64,000 nt of DNA from Rahnella aceris (GTDB lineage: Bacteria > Pseudomonadota > Gammaproteobacteria > Enterobacterales > Enterobacteriaceae): positions 262,916-326,915 of the forward strand of contig NZ_JAADJV010000005.1 in NCBI RefSeq assembly GCF_011684115.1, given 5' to 3'. Every line of letters starts with the position of its first letter. The stretch's first letter is position 1. The notes under the pieces were generated by a model. That model made no database searches, had not been told where the DNA came from, and worked only from the letters and a program-made list of their open reading frames with translations. Below, in pieces: positions 44,063 to 53,149 of this stretch. A program made the translations under genes and the position numbers.

Positions 44063-44098
44063 AAAGGCTCGTTGTTCTGCAGAACAGCGGGCCTTTTT
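44063..44098 (+). terminator. Hairpin terminator between aspA and dcuA
   Basis: An extended hairpin (AAAGGC/GCCTTT outer stem, TGTTCT/AGAACA inner stem, GC loop) is followed by TTTTT. It can end aspA transcripts, perhaps with partial readthrough into dcuA. Confidence 0.8.
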
Positions 44099-44175
44099 AC
44101 TTTGTACAACACAACAATTACACAACAATTAATTATCAATTCCTTAAGGAGTGCTGGGAATATGGACGGACAACC

Positions 44176-45477
44176 ATGTTAATTATCGAATTTATTATTG
44201 TACTGGCGGCGATTTTCCTCGGCGCGCGCTTAGGCGGCATCGGCATTGGTTTCGCGGGCGGGCTTGGCGTTCTGGTGCTCGCCCTGATAGGCGTTAAACC
44301 GGGAACCATCCCTTTTGACGTAATCTCTATCATCATGGCGGTGATCGCCGCGATTTCGACCATGCAGGTAGCAGGCGGGATGGATTATCTGGTGCAACAA
44401 ACTGAAAAGCTGCTGCGCCGTAATCCCAAACACATCACCCTCCTCGCACCCATCGTCACCTATTTCCTGACGATTATGGCGGGCACTGGCAACATTTCAC
44501 TGTCGGCATTACCGGTTATTTCTGAAGTCGCCAAAGAGCAAGGGATTAAACCCTGCCGCCCGCTTTCCACCGCCGTGGTTGCTGCGCAGATAGCCATTAC
44601 CGCCTCACCGATTTCTGCCGCAGTGGTGTACATGGCATCCACCATGGAAGGCCACGGCGTCAGTTATCTTCATCTGCTGATGGTGATGATCCCGTCCACA
44701 CTGGCTGCAGTGATCCTGATGTCGCTGATTGTCAGCTGGTGCTTTGACGCAAAGCTTTCCAATGACCCGGTTTATCTCAAACGGTATGAAGAAGGTTTGA
44801 TCCAACTGCGTGGCGATAAAGTGCTGGAAATCAAACGCGGCGCCAAACTCTCGGTGTTGCTGTTCCTGCTCGGCGTACTGACGGTGGTCGCTTATGCGGT
44901 TATTAACAGCCCGAGCCTGGGTTGGGTCGCACAACCGGTGATGACCACCAACAGCGCCATCCTGATTATCATGCTCAGTGTCGCCACGTTAATCACCTTG
45001 CTGTGCAGCATTGATACCGACGCCATTCTGACCTCCAGCACGTTCAAATCCGGCATGAGCGCCTGTATTTGTATCCTCGGCGTGGCCTGGCTGGGTGACA
45101 CTTTTGTGCAGGCCAATCTCGGCTGGATCAAAGAAACCGCGGGTGGCCTGATCCAGGCGCATCCGTGGCTGCTGGCAGTGATTTTCTTCTTCAGCTCTGC
45201 GCTGTTGTATTCGCAGGCCGCCACGACCAAAGCCCTGCTGCCAATGGCGCTGGCACTGAGCGTATCGCCGCTGACCGCCGTGGGTTCTTTTGCCGCTGTT
45301 TCCGGTTTATTCATTCTGCCGACGTATCCGACGCTGGTTGCCGCTGTGCAGATGGATGACACCGGCACTACCCGCATCGGGCGCTTCGTCTTCAACCATC
45401 CATTCTTTATTCCCGGCACGATTGGCGTGTTCCTGTCTGTAGTTTTTGGATTTGGTTTCGGCAGTATTATTCTCTGA
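44176..45477 (+). CDS. dcuA: DcuA, C4-dicarboxylate transporter
   Basis: Encodes 433 residues, as in E. coli. An inner-membrane carrier for aspartate, fumarate, malate and succinate exchange with about ten hydrophobic segments. Recognisable are [18 protein letters not shown] at the N-terminus, [21 protein letters not shown], and [11 protein letters not shown] near the end. It works with AspA and FrdABCD in aspartate- and fumarate-dependent respiration. The start lies 135 nt after aspA. Confidence 0.97.
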   Translation: MLIIEFIIVLAAIFLGARLGGIGIGFAGGLGVLVLALIGVKPGTIPFDVISIIMAVIAAISTMQVAGGMDYLVQQTEKLLRRNPKHITLLAPIVTYFLTIMAGTGNISLSALPVISEVAKEQGIKPCRPLSTAVVAAQIAITASPISAAVVYMASTMEGHGVSYLHLLMVMIPSTLAAVILMSLIVSWCFDAKLSNDPVYLKRYEEGLIQLRGDKVLEIKRGAKLSVLLFLLGVLTVVAYAVINSPSLGWVAQPVMTTNSAILIIMLSVATLITLLCSIDTDAILTSSTFKSGMSACICILGVAWLGDTFVQANLGWIKETAGGLIQAHPWLLAVIFFFSSALLYSQAATTKALLPMALALSVSPLTAVGSFAAVSGLFILPTYPTLVAAVQMDDTGTTRIGRFVFNHPFFIPGTIGVFLSVVFGFGFGSIIL

Positions 45478-45485
45478 CAGTTTTC

Positions 45486-45505
45486 CGGGGGCTGCGGCCC
45501 CCGTT
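45486..45505 (+). terminator. Probable terminator of dcuA
   Basis: Very GC-rich 7-bp stem CGGGGGC/GCCCCCG with TGCG loop, 8 nt after the stop. Only TT follows, so the U-tract is weak. Confidence 0.6.
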
Positions 45506-45647
45506 AAGCACTCGGGGCTTTCTGCTCAGGGATTGCTCAGGGTATACTCACAATTCATTAACGCGCTATGGCATGACGCCGTGCGCATCTTCTGTCGATT
45601 CGCTCAGTGGCTGTTCATCTGCCGCGACAAAGAGAACTTTACTCCGC

Positions 45648-47384
45648 ATGGATCACCGCATTCTTCGAATTTTCTTCCTGCTGTGCAGCCTGAGTCTTTT
45701 GCCGTTTCAGGCGAATGCCTCTTTATTTGGCAAACCCGCCGCGCCACAGTTTGTCCCCGTCGATCAGGCATTCAGTTTTGATTTCCAGCAGCAAGGTCAC
45801 GACCTCAAACTGAACTGGCAAATCCGTGACGGCTATTATTTATATCGCAGCAAGATTGAGCTGGAACCGAAGAATGCTCAGCTCGCGGCGTTTTTGATGC
45901 CCAAAGGCCGTGATCATCATGATGAGTTTTTCGGTGACAGCGAAGTTTATGAGAATGCCCTGCATCTGACGATCCCTCTCCGCCAGGCCAGCGCGGATGC
46001 AACCGTTCGTGTGACCTATCAGGGATGTGCCGCCGCAGGATTCTGCTATCCGCCGGAAACTCGTGACGTACCGCTGAGTGCCGTCACGGAACCGACGCGT
46101 GTCAGCACGCCCGCTACTGATACAGCATCCGCACCGGTTATCGCGACGCCTGAAAAGCTATCCACACCACTACCATTTTCTCCGCTGTGGGCCTTGCTGA
46201 TCGGCATCGGTATTGCCTTTACGCCTTGCGTACTGCCGATGTATCCGCTGATTTCCGGCATTATTCTCGGGTGCCAGCGCCCTCACAGCATGAAGCGAAT
46301 TTTCCTGCTGGCGCTGGTTTACGTGCAGGGCATGGCGCTGACTTACACACTGCTTGGTATGGTGGTCGCTGCGGCAGGTTTGCAGTTCCAGGCGGCGTTG
46401 CAAAGTCCGTGGGTACTGATTGTGCTTTCGGTGATGTTCATTGTTCTGGCGCTGTCGATGTTTGGCACGTTCAGCCTGCAACTGCCTTCTGCCGTCCAGA
46501 CCCGGCTGGCTTTATGGAGTAACGAGCAAAAAGGCGGCTCGCTGCCCGGCGTCTTTATTATGGGCGCACTGGCCGGGTTGATTTGTTCGCCCTGCACCAC
46601 CGCGCCGCTCAGCGCGATCCTGCTGTATATCGCCCAGAGCGGGAATCTGCTGGCGGGGGCTGGCACGCTGTATCTGTATGCGCTGGGGATGGGCATTCCG
46701 CTGATTATTGTGACGATGTTCGGCAACAAATTACTGCCCCGCAGCGGGCCGTGGATGCAATACGTCAAAGAAGGATTTGGCTTTGTCATTCTGGCACTGC
46801 CGGTATTGTTACTCGAACGTGTGATTGGCGATATCTGGGGGCTGCGTTTATGGAGCCTGCTCGGCATGGCGTTCTTCGGCTGGGCATTCCTGCTCAGCCT
46901 GAAAAGCCAGCGCGGCATGGTGCGGACGCTGCAATTACTTTTCCTGGCCGCGGCGCTGATCGTCAGCCGTCCTTTGCAGGACTGGGCATTTGCGCCAGCC
47001 GCTAACACGACAACACAGGTACACGCACTTAATTTCCAGAAAATCCATAATGTCGGTGAACTGAACGCTGCCCTGCAGGGCGCGCAGGGCAAACGCGTTA
47101 TGCTGGATTTGTACGCTGACTGGTGCGTGGCGTGTAAAGAGTTCGAAAAATATACCTTCTCAGCGCCAGACGTGCAGAATGAACTGACGGATACCTTATT
47201 GCTGCAGGCAGATGTCACCCAGAATTCCCCTGAGCAGAAAGCGTTATTAGAACGTCTGAATGTTCTGGGCCTGCCGACAATTTTGTTCTTCGGGCCTGAT
47301 GGTCATGAGTTGCCACAGTCACGGGTGACGGGTTTTATGGATGCAGCGGAGTTCAGCGCGCATTTGCAGAAAACTCACCCTTAA
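45648..47384 (+). CDS. dsbD: DsbD, thiol:disulfide interchange protein
   Basis: Encodes 578 residues. It carries reducing power from cytoplasmic thioredoxin to periplasmic DsbC, DsbG and CcmG. A signal peptide (about 1-24) precedes the n domain with the cysteines of [12 protein letters not shown]. The membrane core has [14 protein letters not shown] and [12 protein letters not shown]. The C-terminal thioredoxin-like domain has WCVACKEFE. The start at 45648 was chosen by the signal peptide and by alignment with E. coli; the open frame extends to 45573. In E. coli cutA lies between dcuA and dsbD; it is missing here. Confidence 0.96.
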   Translation: MDHRILRIFFLLCSLSLLPFQANASLFGKPAAPQFVPVDQAFSFDFQQQGHDLKLNWQIRDGYYLYRSKIELEPKNAQLAAFLMPKGRDHHDEFFGDSEVYENALHLTIPLRQASADATVRVTYQGCAAAGFCYPPETRDVPLSAVTEPTRVSTPATDTASAPVIATPEKLSTPLPFSPLWALLIGIGIAFTPCVLPMYPLISGIILGCQRPHSMKRIFLLALVYVQGMALTYTLLGMVVAAAGLQFQAALQSPWVLIVLSVMFIVLALSMFGTFSLQLPSAVQTRLALWSNEQKGGSLPGVFIMGALAGLICSPCTTAPLSAILLYIAQSGNLLAGAGTLYLYALGMGIPLIIVTMFGNKLLPRSGPWMQYVKEGFGFVILALPVLLLERVIGDIWGLRLWSLLGMAFFGWAFLLSLKSQRGMVRTLQLLFLAAALIVSRPLQDWAFAPAANTTTQVHALNFQKIHNVGELNAALQGAQGKRVMLDLYADWCVACKEFEKYTFSAPDVQNELTDTLLLQADVTQNSPEQKALLERLNVLGLPTILFFGPDGHELPQSRVTGFMDAAEFSAHLQKTHP

Positions 47385-47427
47385 ACGACACTACACTTTG
47401 AAGTACGCGAATTGTGAGGAGGCAAAC

Positions 47428-48003
47428 GTGCTACGTGAACAAGTTCTCGATAAAACCCTTAATTTCCTGGAACAACGTGGCCTTGCAACATTGTCACTGG
47501 AAACGGTCGCCGAACTGGTCGATGTCCCGCTCAGTGAATTACGCCGTTTCTGGCCGGATGCCGAAGCCCTGCTGTATGACAGTCTGCGTTATCACGGCGA
47601 ACAGATTGATATCTGGCGTCGTCAGCTGATGCTGGATGAGTCTCTTTCGGCGCCACAGAAATTGCTGGCGCGCTATAAAGTGCTGGATGAGCAGGTGCGG
47701 CAGCAGCGCTATCCTGGATGTCTGTTTATCGCAGCTTGCACGTTTTTCCCTGACAGCGAGGCGCCCATTCATCAGCTAGCTCAACAGCAGAAACGGGCCT
47801 CCTACGACTACACCTTGTCGCTTTTGCAGGAAATGGGCTCGGATGACCCGGAAATGGTCGCTCAGCAGATGGAACTGATCCTCGAAGGCTGCCTGAGTAA
47901 ACTGCTCGTTAAACGCCAACTGAACGATGTGGAAGTCGCACGCCGTCTGGCAGAGGATGTGCTGAACATCGCCCGCTGCCGTGAACATGGTGCACTTTCC
48001 TGA
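47428..48003 (+). CDS. yjdC: TetR-family regulator YjdC
   Basis: Encodes 191 residues, the length of E. coli YjdC. The N-terminal TetR helix-turn-helix covers about 8-55 ([21 protein letters not shown]). The C-terminal ligand domain includes [15 protein letters not shown] and [11 protein letters not shown]. The start is a GTG at 47428 with GAGGAGG upstream; an upstream extension overlaps dsbD. No ligand or target is known. It follows dsbD closely and may be cotranscribed. Confidence 0.93.
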   Translation: MLREQVLDKTLNFLEQRGLATLSLETVAELVDVPLSELRRFWPDAEALLYDSLRYHGEQIDIWRRQLMLDESLSAPQKLLARYKVLDEQVRQQRYPGCLFIAACTFFPDSEAPIHQLAQQQKRASYDYTLSLLQEMGSDDPEMVAQQMELILEGCLSKLLVKRQLNDVEVARRLAEDVLNIARCREHGALS

Positions 48004-48132
48004 CTTCCCCCCATTGCTGCCCGGCGATTTCATCCTTTTTGAATGAAAAGGCAGCAAACAAACGGCTTTTATGTATTTTAGATAACAAACCCGTTGACGG
48101 CTCAGGCCCAATACGGTTTAATGCGCCCCGTT

Positions 48133-48208
48133 GCCCGGATAGCTCAGTCGGTAGAGCAAGGGATTGAAAATCCCTGTGTCCTTGGTTCGATTCCGAGTCC
48201 GGGCACCA
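48133..48208 (+). tRNA. pheU: tRNA-Phe (GAA)
   Basis: A 76-nt gene with encoded CCA; the anticodon arm GGGAT-TGAAAAT-CCC gives anticodon GAA. It follows yjdC, as pheU does in E. coli, where this gene is a common integration site for genomic islands. A terminator follows directly. Confidence 0.98.
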
Positions 48209-48218
48209 TATTTAAAGA

Positions 48219-48241
48219 AACCCGCCTATGGCGGGTTTTTT
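48219..48241 (+). terminator. Terminator of tRNA-Phe
   Basis: Stem AACCCGCC/GGCGGGTT with a 3-nt loop and TTTTTT following. Confidence 0.9.
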
Positions 48242-48429
48242 GCTTTTTAAATCTTACGTATTTACCCTTTCGTGATTCACTTCTCATCCCTTCATTCATT
48301 TGCACAAAACTCCCGTTCAATTCTGCTTAAAAGTTAGGCCAACGTCCGTTAACGGTCATATCCCTGCGTTTTAGACTGATTCCTTAGCCTGATAAGTTTC
48401 CTCAAGGCCCTATAAAACAGGAATGTCTC

Positions 48430-49590
48430 ATGAAAATAACCAAAATTGAGGTATTGCGCGTTGCGATTCCATTCAGCAGCGACAGGGATAAAACACCAGA
48501 GATACAGGCGGATGCCTATAACGCGGCATCTCCCGAACTCACCAGAATGGAAACATTACTGATCAAAATCACGACCGACAGCGGCTTACACGGCTGGGGG
48601 GAAGGTTTCGGTCATCTTTGTAATCCGCTCACCGAAACCGCGATGAACGGCTTAGTCGGGCGATTTTTTCTCGGCCAAACCTGCCCGGAAAGTCCTGAGG
48701 AAATTGCTGCACTGATGCAGCAGGCCGAGGTGAACTTTCATGCTTTCGGGCGCACCGGTCCCGTGATGTTTGCCCTTTCAGCTGTGGATATTGCGCTATG
48801 GGATTTGCTGGCGAAAGCATGGAAGCAGCCGCTTTGGCAATTGCTGGGGGCGAAACGTCAGAAAATCGGGGTTTACGCCAGCCTGGTCAGTTATGGCAAT
48901 CATCCGGAACGTGTGGCAGCAAAAGTGCTGAGTACCTGGCAGGCGGGATTCCGCGCCATAAAATTGCATGAAACGGCTTATCCGGCCATTGCCGCCGCCA
49001 GAGAAATACTGCCTGCCGATGCTGAACTGATGGTTGATGTGAACTGTCCGTGGAACGTGGCAGAAGCCTCGCAACAGGCGCAGGCTTTACGTTCTCTGAA
49101 TCTGGGATGGCTGGAAGAACCGGTCTGGCCACCGGATGATTTAGCCGGTCTGGCGGAAGTGCGAAAACAAGGAACCCGTATTGCCGCAGGCGAGAATGCA
49201 GCAGGCGTTCAGGGCTTTGTGGAGCATTTCGAACACGGCGCGATTGACGTCGCACAGCCCAGCGTCAGTAAAGTCGGCGGGATCACCGCCATGCTGAAAG
49301 TGTTTGCGCTGGCGAAGCAATACCACATCCGCGTTGTTCCGCACTGTTTTTATTACGGTGCCGGCCTGATGGCCACCGCCCAACTGGTCGCTACGCTCGA
49401 CGACAGCGTGAGTCTGGAAGTGCCTTACATTCAGTGGCAGGAAACGCTTTATTCACAACTGAATTTTGAACCGCATATGCTGTTGCCGGATACGCCGGGG
49501 CTAGGTTTTGAGCCATCACTTTCCATCATCCAGAAGTACCTCATCAGCTCGAAAACCCTTTCTCTGACCGCGGAGGCCGCACATGCGTAA
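48430..49590 (+). CDS. Enolase-superfamily enzyme, mandelate racemase-like
   Basis: Encodes 386 residues. The capping domain is at the N-terminus and the barrel follows. Metal ligands are visible as Asp203 (MVDVNCPW), Glu229 (WLEEPVWPP) and Glu255 (AAGENAAG). The acid-base residues are Lys178-x-His180 (AIKLHE) on one side and His305 (VPHCFYYG) on the other. This fits the mandelate racemase subgroup, probably a sugar-acid or related hydroxy-acid dehydratase or racemase, but the KxH motif in place of KxK leaves the substrate open. It overlaps the MFS gene by 8 nt, so the two are cotranscribed and probably act on the same compound. Confidence 0.8.
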   Translation: MKITKIEVLRVAIPFSSDRDKTPEIQADAYNAASPELTRMETLLIKITTDSGLHGWGEGFGHLCNPLTETAMNGLVGRFFLGQTCPESPEEIAALMQQAEVNFHAFGRTGPVMFALSAVDIALWDLLAKAWKQPLWQLLGAKRQKIGVYASLVSYGNHPERVAAKVLSTWQAGFRAIKLHETAYPAIAAAREILPADAELMVDVNCPWNVAEASQQAQALRSLNLGWLEEPVWPPDDLAGLAEVRKQGTRIAAGENAAGVQGFVEHFEHGAIDVAQPSVSKVGGITAMLKVFALAKQYHIRVVPHCFYYGAGLMATAQLVATLDDSVSLEVPYIQWQETLYSQLNFEPHMLLPDTPGLGFEPSLSIIQKYLISSKTLSLTAEAAHA

Positions 49591-50899
49591 ATCCAATTAT
49601 CGGGTGGTCATCGCCCTGCTGCTGTTCTTTGCCGGCATGCTCAATTATCTCGACCGCGCGGCGTTATCGGTGATGGCGCCACTGATCAAAGGCGACCTGC
49701 ATATCAATGATGCCCAGATGGGGATTTTGTTCAGCGCCTTCTTTATTGGCTACTGCCTGTTTTGCTTTATTGGCGGGTGGAGTGCAGACAAGTTTGGCCC
49801 GCGAAAAGTCTTCGCCTTCGCTGCTGCGTTCTGGTCCGTATTTTGCGGCGCAACAGCACTGGTCACCGGTTTCGCGCATTTACTGGTCGTGCGCGTCATG
49901 TTTGGTATCGGCGAAGGCCCGATGGGCACCACCACCAACAAATCAATTTCCAACTGGTTTCCGCGCAAGGAAGTCGGCCGCGCGGTCGGCTTCACCAATG
50001 CGGGGCAGCCACTGGGGGCCGCCATCGCCGCGCCGATTGTCGGGCTGGTCGGGTTGCATTTCGGCTGGCGCATCGCCTTCGTGGTGATTGCTGCACTGGG
50101 CTTTGTCTGGCTGGCGGCATGGATGACCTTTTTCCGCGATAAGCCAGAGCAGCATCCGCGGGTCTCAGAGGAAGAAAAACGTCTGATTGCCAGCGACCGC
50201 CCGGCGACACCGGTGACAAACGGCGCCAGAGAAAATGATGCGCACAGCTTGTGGTATTACGTTTTATCCAAACCGGTGCTGGGGGTGGCTGCAGCCTTTT
50301 TCTGCTTCAACTACATTCAGTATTTCTTCCTGTCATGGCTGCCAAGCTATCTCACTGACTTCCAGCATCTCGACATTAAGAGCATGAGCATTATCGGTAT
50401 TCTGCCCTGGCTGGGCGCGACTGCGGGTTTCATCGGTGGCGGGATTGTCGCCGATATTCTCTACCGTCGTAGCGGTAATTTCCTCTTCTCACGCAAAGCG
50501 GTGATTTTCGCCGGTCTGATTATTGCTGCCGGTTGTGTGCTGATGACGGCTTATACCCGCAACACCGCAGGCGCCGTGGCGCTGATTACCGTCGCCAGTA
50601 TTTTTGCTTATATGACGCCACAGGCGTGCTGGTCATTGTTGCAGGATATCGTTCCGGCGCACCGTATCGGGACCGCAGGCGGTTTCGTGCATTTACTGGC
50701 GAATCTGGCCGGGATTTTATCCCCGAGCATTACCGGATTTTTAATCCAGTACGGCGGGGGATATCAGTCAGCCTTCATCCTCTCAAGTGGCCTGGCGATC
50801 GTCGGTGTGATTGCAATGGCTATTCTGGTACGCCAGAACAAAGTGAATGAATTGTTTGGCAAAAAAGCGCCAGCGGAAGAAATCGCCGCCGGTCATTAA
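49583..50899 (+). CDS. MFS transporter, hexuronate/anion:cation symporter type
   Basis: Encodes 438 residues with twelve predicted membrane helices. The start resembles the ExuT/GudP/GarP group (FFAGMLNYLDRAALSVMAPLI), the loop ADKFGPRKV corresponds to the MFS DRxGRR-like motif, and GIGEGPMGTTTNKSISNWFP is typical of the group. The neighbours of such carriers usually metabolise the imported acid, here the enolase-superfamily enzyme. GGAGG lies ahead of the ATG at 49583 inside the end of the previous gene. Substrate not determined. Confidence 0.87.
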   Translation: MRKSNYRVVIALLLFFAGMLNYLDRAALSVMAPLIKGDLHINDAQMGILFSAFFIGYCLFCFIGGWSADKFGPRKVFAFAAAFWSVFCGATALVTGFAHLLVVRVMFGIGEGPMGTTTNKSISNWFPRKEVGRAVGFTNAGQPLGAAIAAPIVGLVGLHFGWRIAFVVIAALGFVWLAAWMTFFRDKPEQHPRVSEEEKRLIASDRPATPVTNGARENDAHSLWYYVLSKPVLGVAAAFFCFNYIQYFFLSWLPSYLTDFQHLDIKSMSIIGILPWLGATAGFIGGGIVADILYRRSGNFLFSRKAVIFAGLIIAAGCVLMTAYTRNTAGAVALITVASIFAYMTPQACWSLLQDIVPAHRIGTAGGFVHLLANLAGILSPSITGFLIQYGGGYQSAFILSSGLAIVGVIAMAILVRQNKVNELFGKKAPAEEIAAGH

Positions 50900-50926
50900 T
50901 CCTCCGGTTTATCCTGTAAGGCCCCT

Positions 50927-50965
50927 GTTCAACCTGCAATTGAATTGATACATTGCAGGTTGAAC
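50927..50965. repeat. Perfect 14-bp inverted repeat ahead of the MccF-like gene
   Basis: GTTCAACCTGCAAT (50927-50940) and its exact complement ATTGCAGGTTGAAC (50952-50965) are separated by 11 nt. It lies 28 nt past the MFS stop and 25 nt before the next start. No T-run follows, so it is not a classical terminator. It may be an operator, an RNA leader structure or a processing site. Confidence 0.75.
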
Positions 50966-50990
50966 ATTGAGCAGATTTATAGGATGTAAA

Positions 50991-52019
50991 ATGCCCTCGT
51001 CAGAACTTTCGCTGTTCCCCCCTGCATTGAAAACCGGCGATACCATTGGTTTTTTCTCTGCGTCATCACCGGTGACTGCCACCGCCCCTAACCGTTATCT
51101 GCGCGGGAAGAAATTCCTTGAAGATAAAGGATTTGTGCTGAAAGCCGGCACAATGACCGGACAATATGATCACTATCGCTCCGGCTCCATTCAGGCACGT
51201 GCCGAAGAACTGAATCAGTTGATCCGTGATCCGCAGGTGCGTTGTGTAATGTCGTCGATAGGCGGTAACAACACTAACTCCCTGCTGCCTTATCTGGATT
51301 ACGATGCGCTGCGTACTGATCCGAAAATCATCATCGGGTATTCCGACACGACCGCATTGCTGGCCGGGATTTATGCGCAAACAGGATTGATCACCTTTTA
51401 CGGTCCGGCGCTGGTGGCTTCTTTTGGCGAATTTCCGCCGCTGGTTGATGAAACCTACGCGTCTTTCGCTGACATCCTGATGACCCGCCGCTCTGAGCCT
51501 TATCGCTACGCTTTACCGCAGCACTGGACGGATGAAAAGCTCAACTGGAATGATGTCACGCCGGTCAGGGCGAAAACGTTGTACGCCAATACCTGCCGTT
51601 TTCACGGCAAGGGACGCATCGAGGGGCGCGTCATCGGCGGAAATCTGAATACGTTGTCTGGCATCTGGGGCAGCCCTTATATGCCGGAAATCCGTCAGGG
51701 CGATATTTTGTTTATCGAAGACAGCTTGCACAATATCGCGACCATCGAGCGCTCTTTCTCAATGCTGAAACTGAACGGAATTTTCGACCGTGTGAGCGCT
51801 ATTCTGCTCGGCAAACACGAATTGTTCGATAATGCGGGGACAGGAAGGCAACCGGCGGATGTGCTGCTGGAAGTGCTGAACGGACAAGACATTCCGCTGG
51901 TTGATGGCTTCGACTGCTGCCATACCCATCCGATGTTAACGCTTCCTCTGGGTGCCCGTATTGCTGTCGACTTCTCTCAGCAGCACATCGACATTGTCGG
52001 CCCGTATCTGCAGCAATAA
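50991..52019 (+). CDS. MccF-like serine peptidase (family S66)
   Basis: Encodes 342 residues of the S66 family, which contains LD-carboxypeptidase and the microcin C immunity protein MccF. Ser118 in IIGYSDTT, Glu243 in FIEDS and His311 in CCHTHPM fall at the same residue numbers I recall for the MccF triad, and a tryptophan is at 186, as in the MccF specificity loop. The length also fits MccF better than the 304-residue LdcA. MccF cleaves the amide between the toxic aspartate and the nucleotide. No mcc synthesis genes are near. The start at 50991 follows AGGA; an in-frame TTG at 50967 is inside the inverted repeat region. Confidence 0.85.
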   Translation: MPSSELSLFPPALKTGDTIGFFSASSPVTATAPNRYLRGKKFLEDKGFVLKAGTMTGQYDHYRSGSIQARAEELNQLIRDPQVRCVMSSIGGNNTNSLLPYLDYDALRTDPKIIIGYSDTTALLAGIYAQTGLITFYGPALVASFGEFPPLVDETYASFADILMTRRSEPYRYALPQHWTDEKLNWNDVTPVRAKTLYANTCRFHGKGRIEGRVIGGNLNTLSGIWGSPYMPEIRQGDILFIEDSLHNIATIERSFSMLKLNGIFDRVSAILLGKHELFDNAGTGRQPADVLLEVLNGQDIPLVDGFDCCHTHPMLTLPLGARIAVDFSQQHIDIVGPYLQQ

Positions 52020-52024
52020 ATCAA

Positions 52025-52058
52025 AAATCACGTACTACTAAAAATCCGTACGTGATTT
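52025..52058 (+). terminator. Hairpin downstream of the MccF-like gene
   Basis: Perfect 11-bp stem AAATCACGTAC/GTACGTGATTT with a 12-nt loop, starting 6 nt past the stop; a partial T-run (CTTTT) follows 6 nt later. Confidence 0.6.
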
Positions 52059-52267
52059 ATATGCTTTTCCCCCCACGCTTTCCGCCATTACATTTCGAAC
52101 GACTGCTCTGTAAACATTTACGACAGAAATCTGTTTTTGAAATAGAACGGTTTATACTGACTGACCTGATGCGTGAGATATAAATCAAGAATGCGCGCCG
52201 GGTGCGCATTGTTCTCATTGCATGAAGCATGTGTGGAGGCAGGATATTCTTAACAGGGAGGCGTGAA

Positions 52268-53149
52268 ATGCACATGAATTATCTGATTGAAAATCTAATA
52301 GTCTTCAACCCTGAAGATAACACACTTTCATTAGCGGGTGATTCAGAAAACAAGATCGCCATTTCTAATCCTGCGCGCAGGATATTATTATTGTTAATAG
52401 AACAACAGGGTATCGTTGTTGAGCGTGAAATATTTTTTAAAAAAGTTTGGGATGACTACGGACTGATAGCAAGTAATAATAATCTTAATCACTGCGTCAG
52501 CAAATTACGCAAAGTAGTGGTCACTTTGGGTTACCCTGATGAATTTATCGTTACCGTGCCCAAGGTCGGTTTTACTATCCGTAAAGAAATCATTATTGAA
52601 CCTTACCTCATGCATGAACCTCCTGAGGAGAAAATTCAGGTTCACAACGTGCAGGTCAACAAAACACCGGAAAACCGGCTGACTGAAACAGAGCAAAAGG
52701 AAGAGAACATCGCGCCGACGGCAGCATCACTTCAGCTAAAAACGCAACCTGAAAAGAGGATAAAAAATCGCCCCTCTGGCTTTATGATAAGCCTGCTTGT
52801 GGCGGCAGTCTTGACTGTGTGGGCATTTTTCATTATGTACAACGATTTACAGGATCCGAAAACAGAGCTGAAAATTGCCAGGCTGGGTGCCTGTGATTTG
52901 TATTCAACCGCGCCCGTCATTTCGTCCCGTAAGCGCGAATTTATTCAACTGGCCGGGACATTTCTGCAAAAAAATAATATTACCTGCAAACCAGGAGATA
53001 TTTTCATATTCCAAAGTGAGCGTTTTACCTCGCCCATCAATACTGGCTCAGTACGTGATTTTATGGCGCAGTGCATTACCGATGATAATTATAAAGCTAA
53101 CATTTGCATAAGCTATTATACAAATGACAGGACCACGCATGTTCAGTGA
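52268..53149 (+). CDS. ToxR/MarT-like membrane-bound winged-helix regulator
   Basis: Encodes 293 residues. Residues 1-108 form an OmpR/PhoB-type winged helix (NPARRILLLLIEQQG, NNLNHCVSKLRKVV, FIVTVPKVGFTI), with no receiver domain. A Glu/Gln/Lys-rich linker leads to one membrane helix (171-191) and a periplasmic part with four cysteines (209, 240, 269, 280). This is the architecture of ToxR, CadC and Salmonella MarT. GGGAGG precedes the ATG at 52268. The gene overlaps the next one, a FidL-like protein, as marT/fidL and toxR/toxS are paired. Its AT-rich base use differs from the flanking genes. Targets are not known; the adjacent fimbrial operon is a candidate. Confidence 0.85.
   Translation: MHMNYLIENLIVFNPEDNTLSLAGDSENKIAISNPARRILLLLIEQQGIVVEREIFFKKVWDDYGLIASNNNLNHCVSKLRKVVVTLGYPDEFIVTVPKVGFTIRKEIIIEPYLMHEPPEEKIQVHNVQVNKTPENRLTETEQKEENIAPTAASLQLKTQPEKRIKNRPSGFMISLLVAAVLTVWAFFIMYNDLQDPKTELKIARLGACDLYSTAPVISSRKREFIQLAGTFLQKNNITCKPGDIFIFQSERFTSPINTGSVRDFMAQCITDDNYKANICISYYTNDRTTHVQ

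Noticed and set aside
48133..52019. Integrated genomic island at tRNA-Phe
   Set aside because: No integrase gene and no second copy of the tRNA 3' end were seen up to acs, so a classical integrated island is not supported, though the content is accessory.
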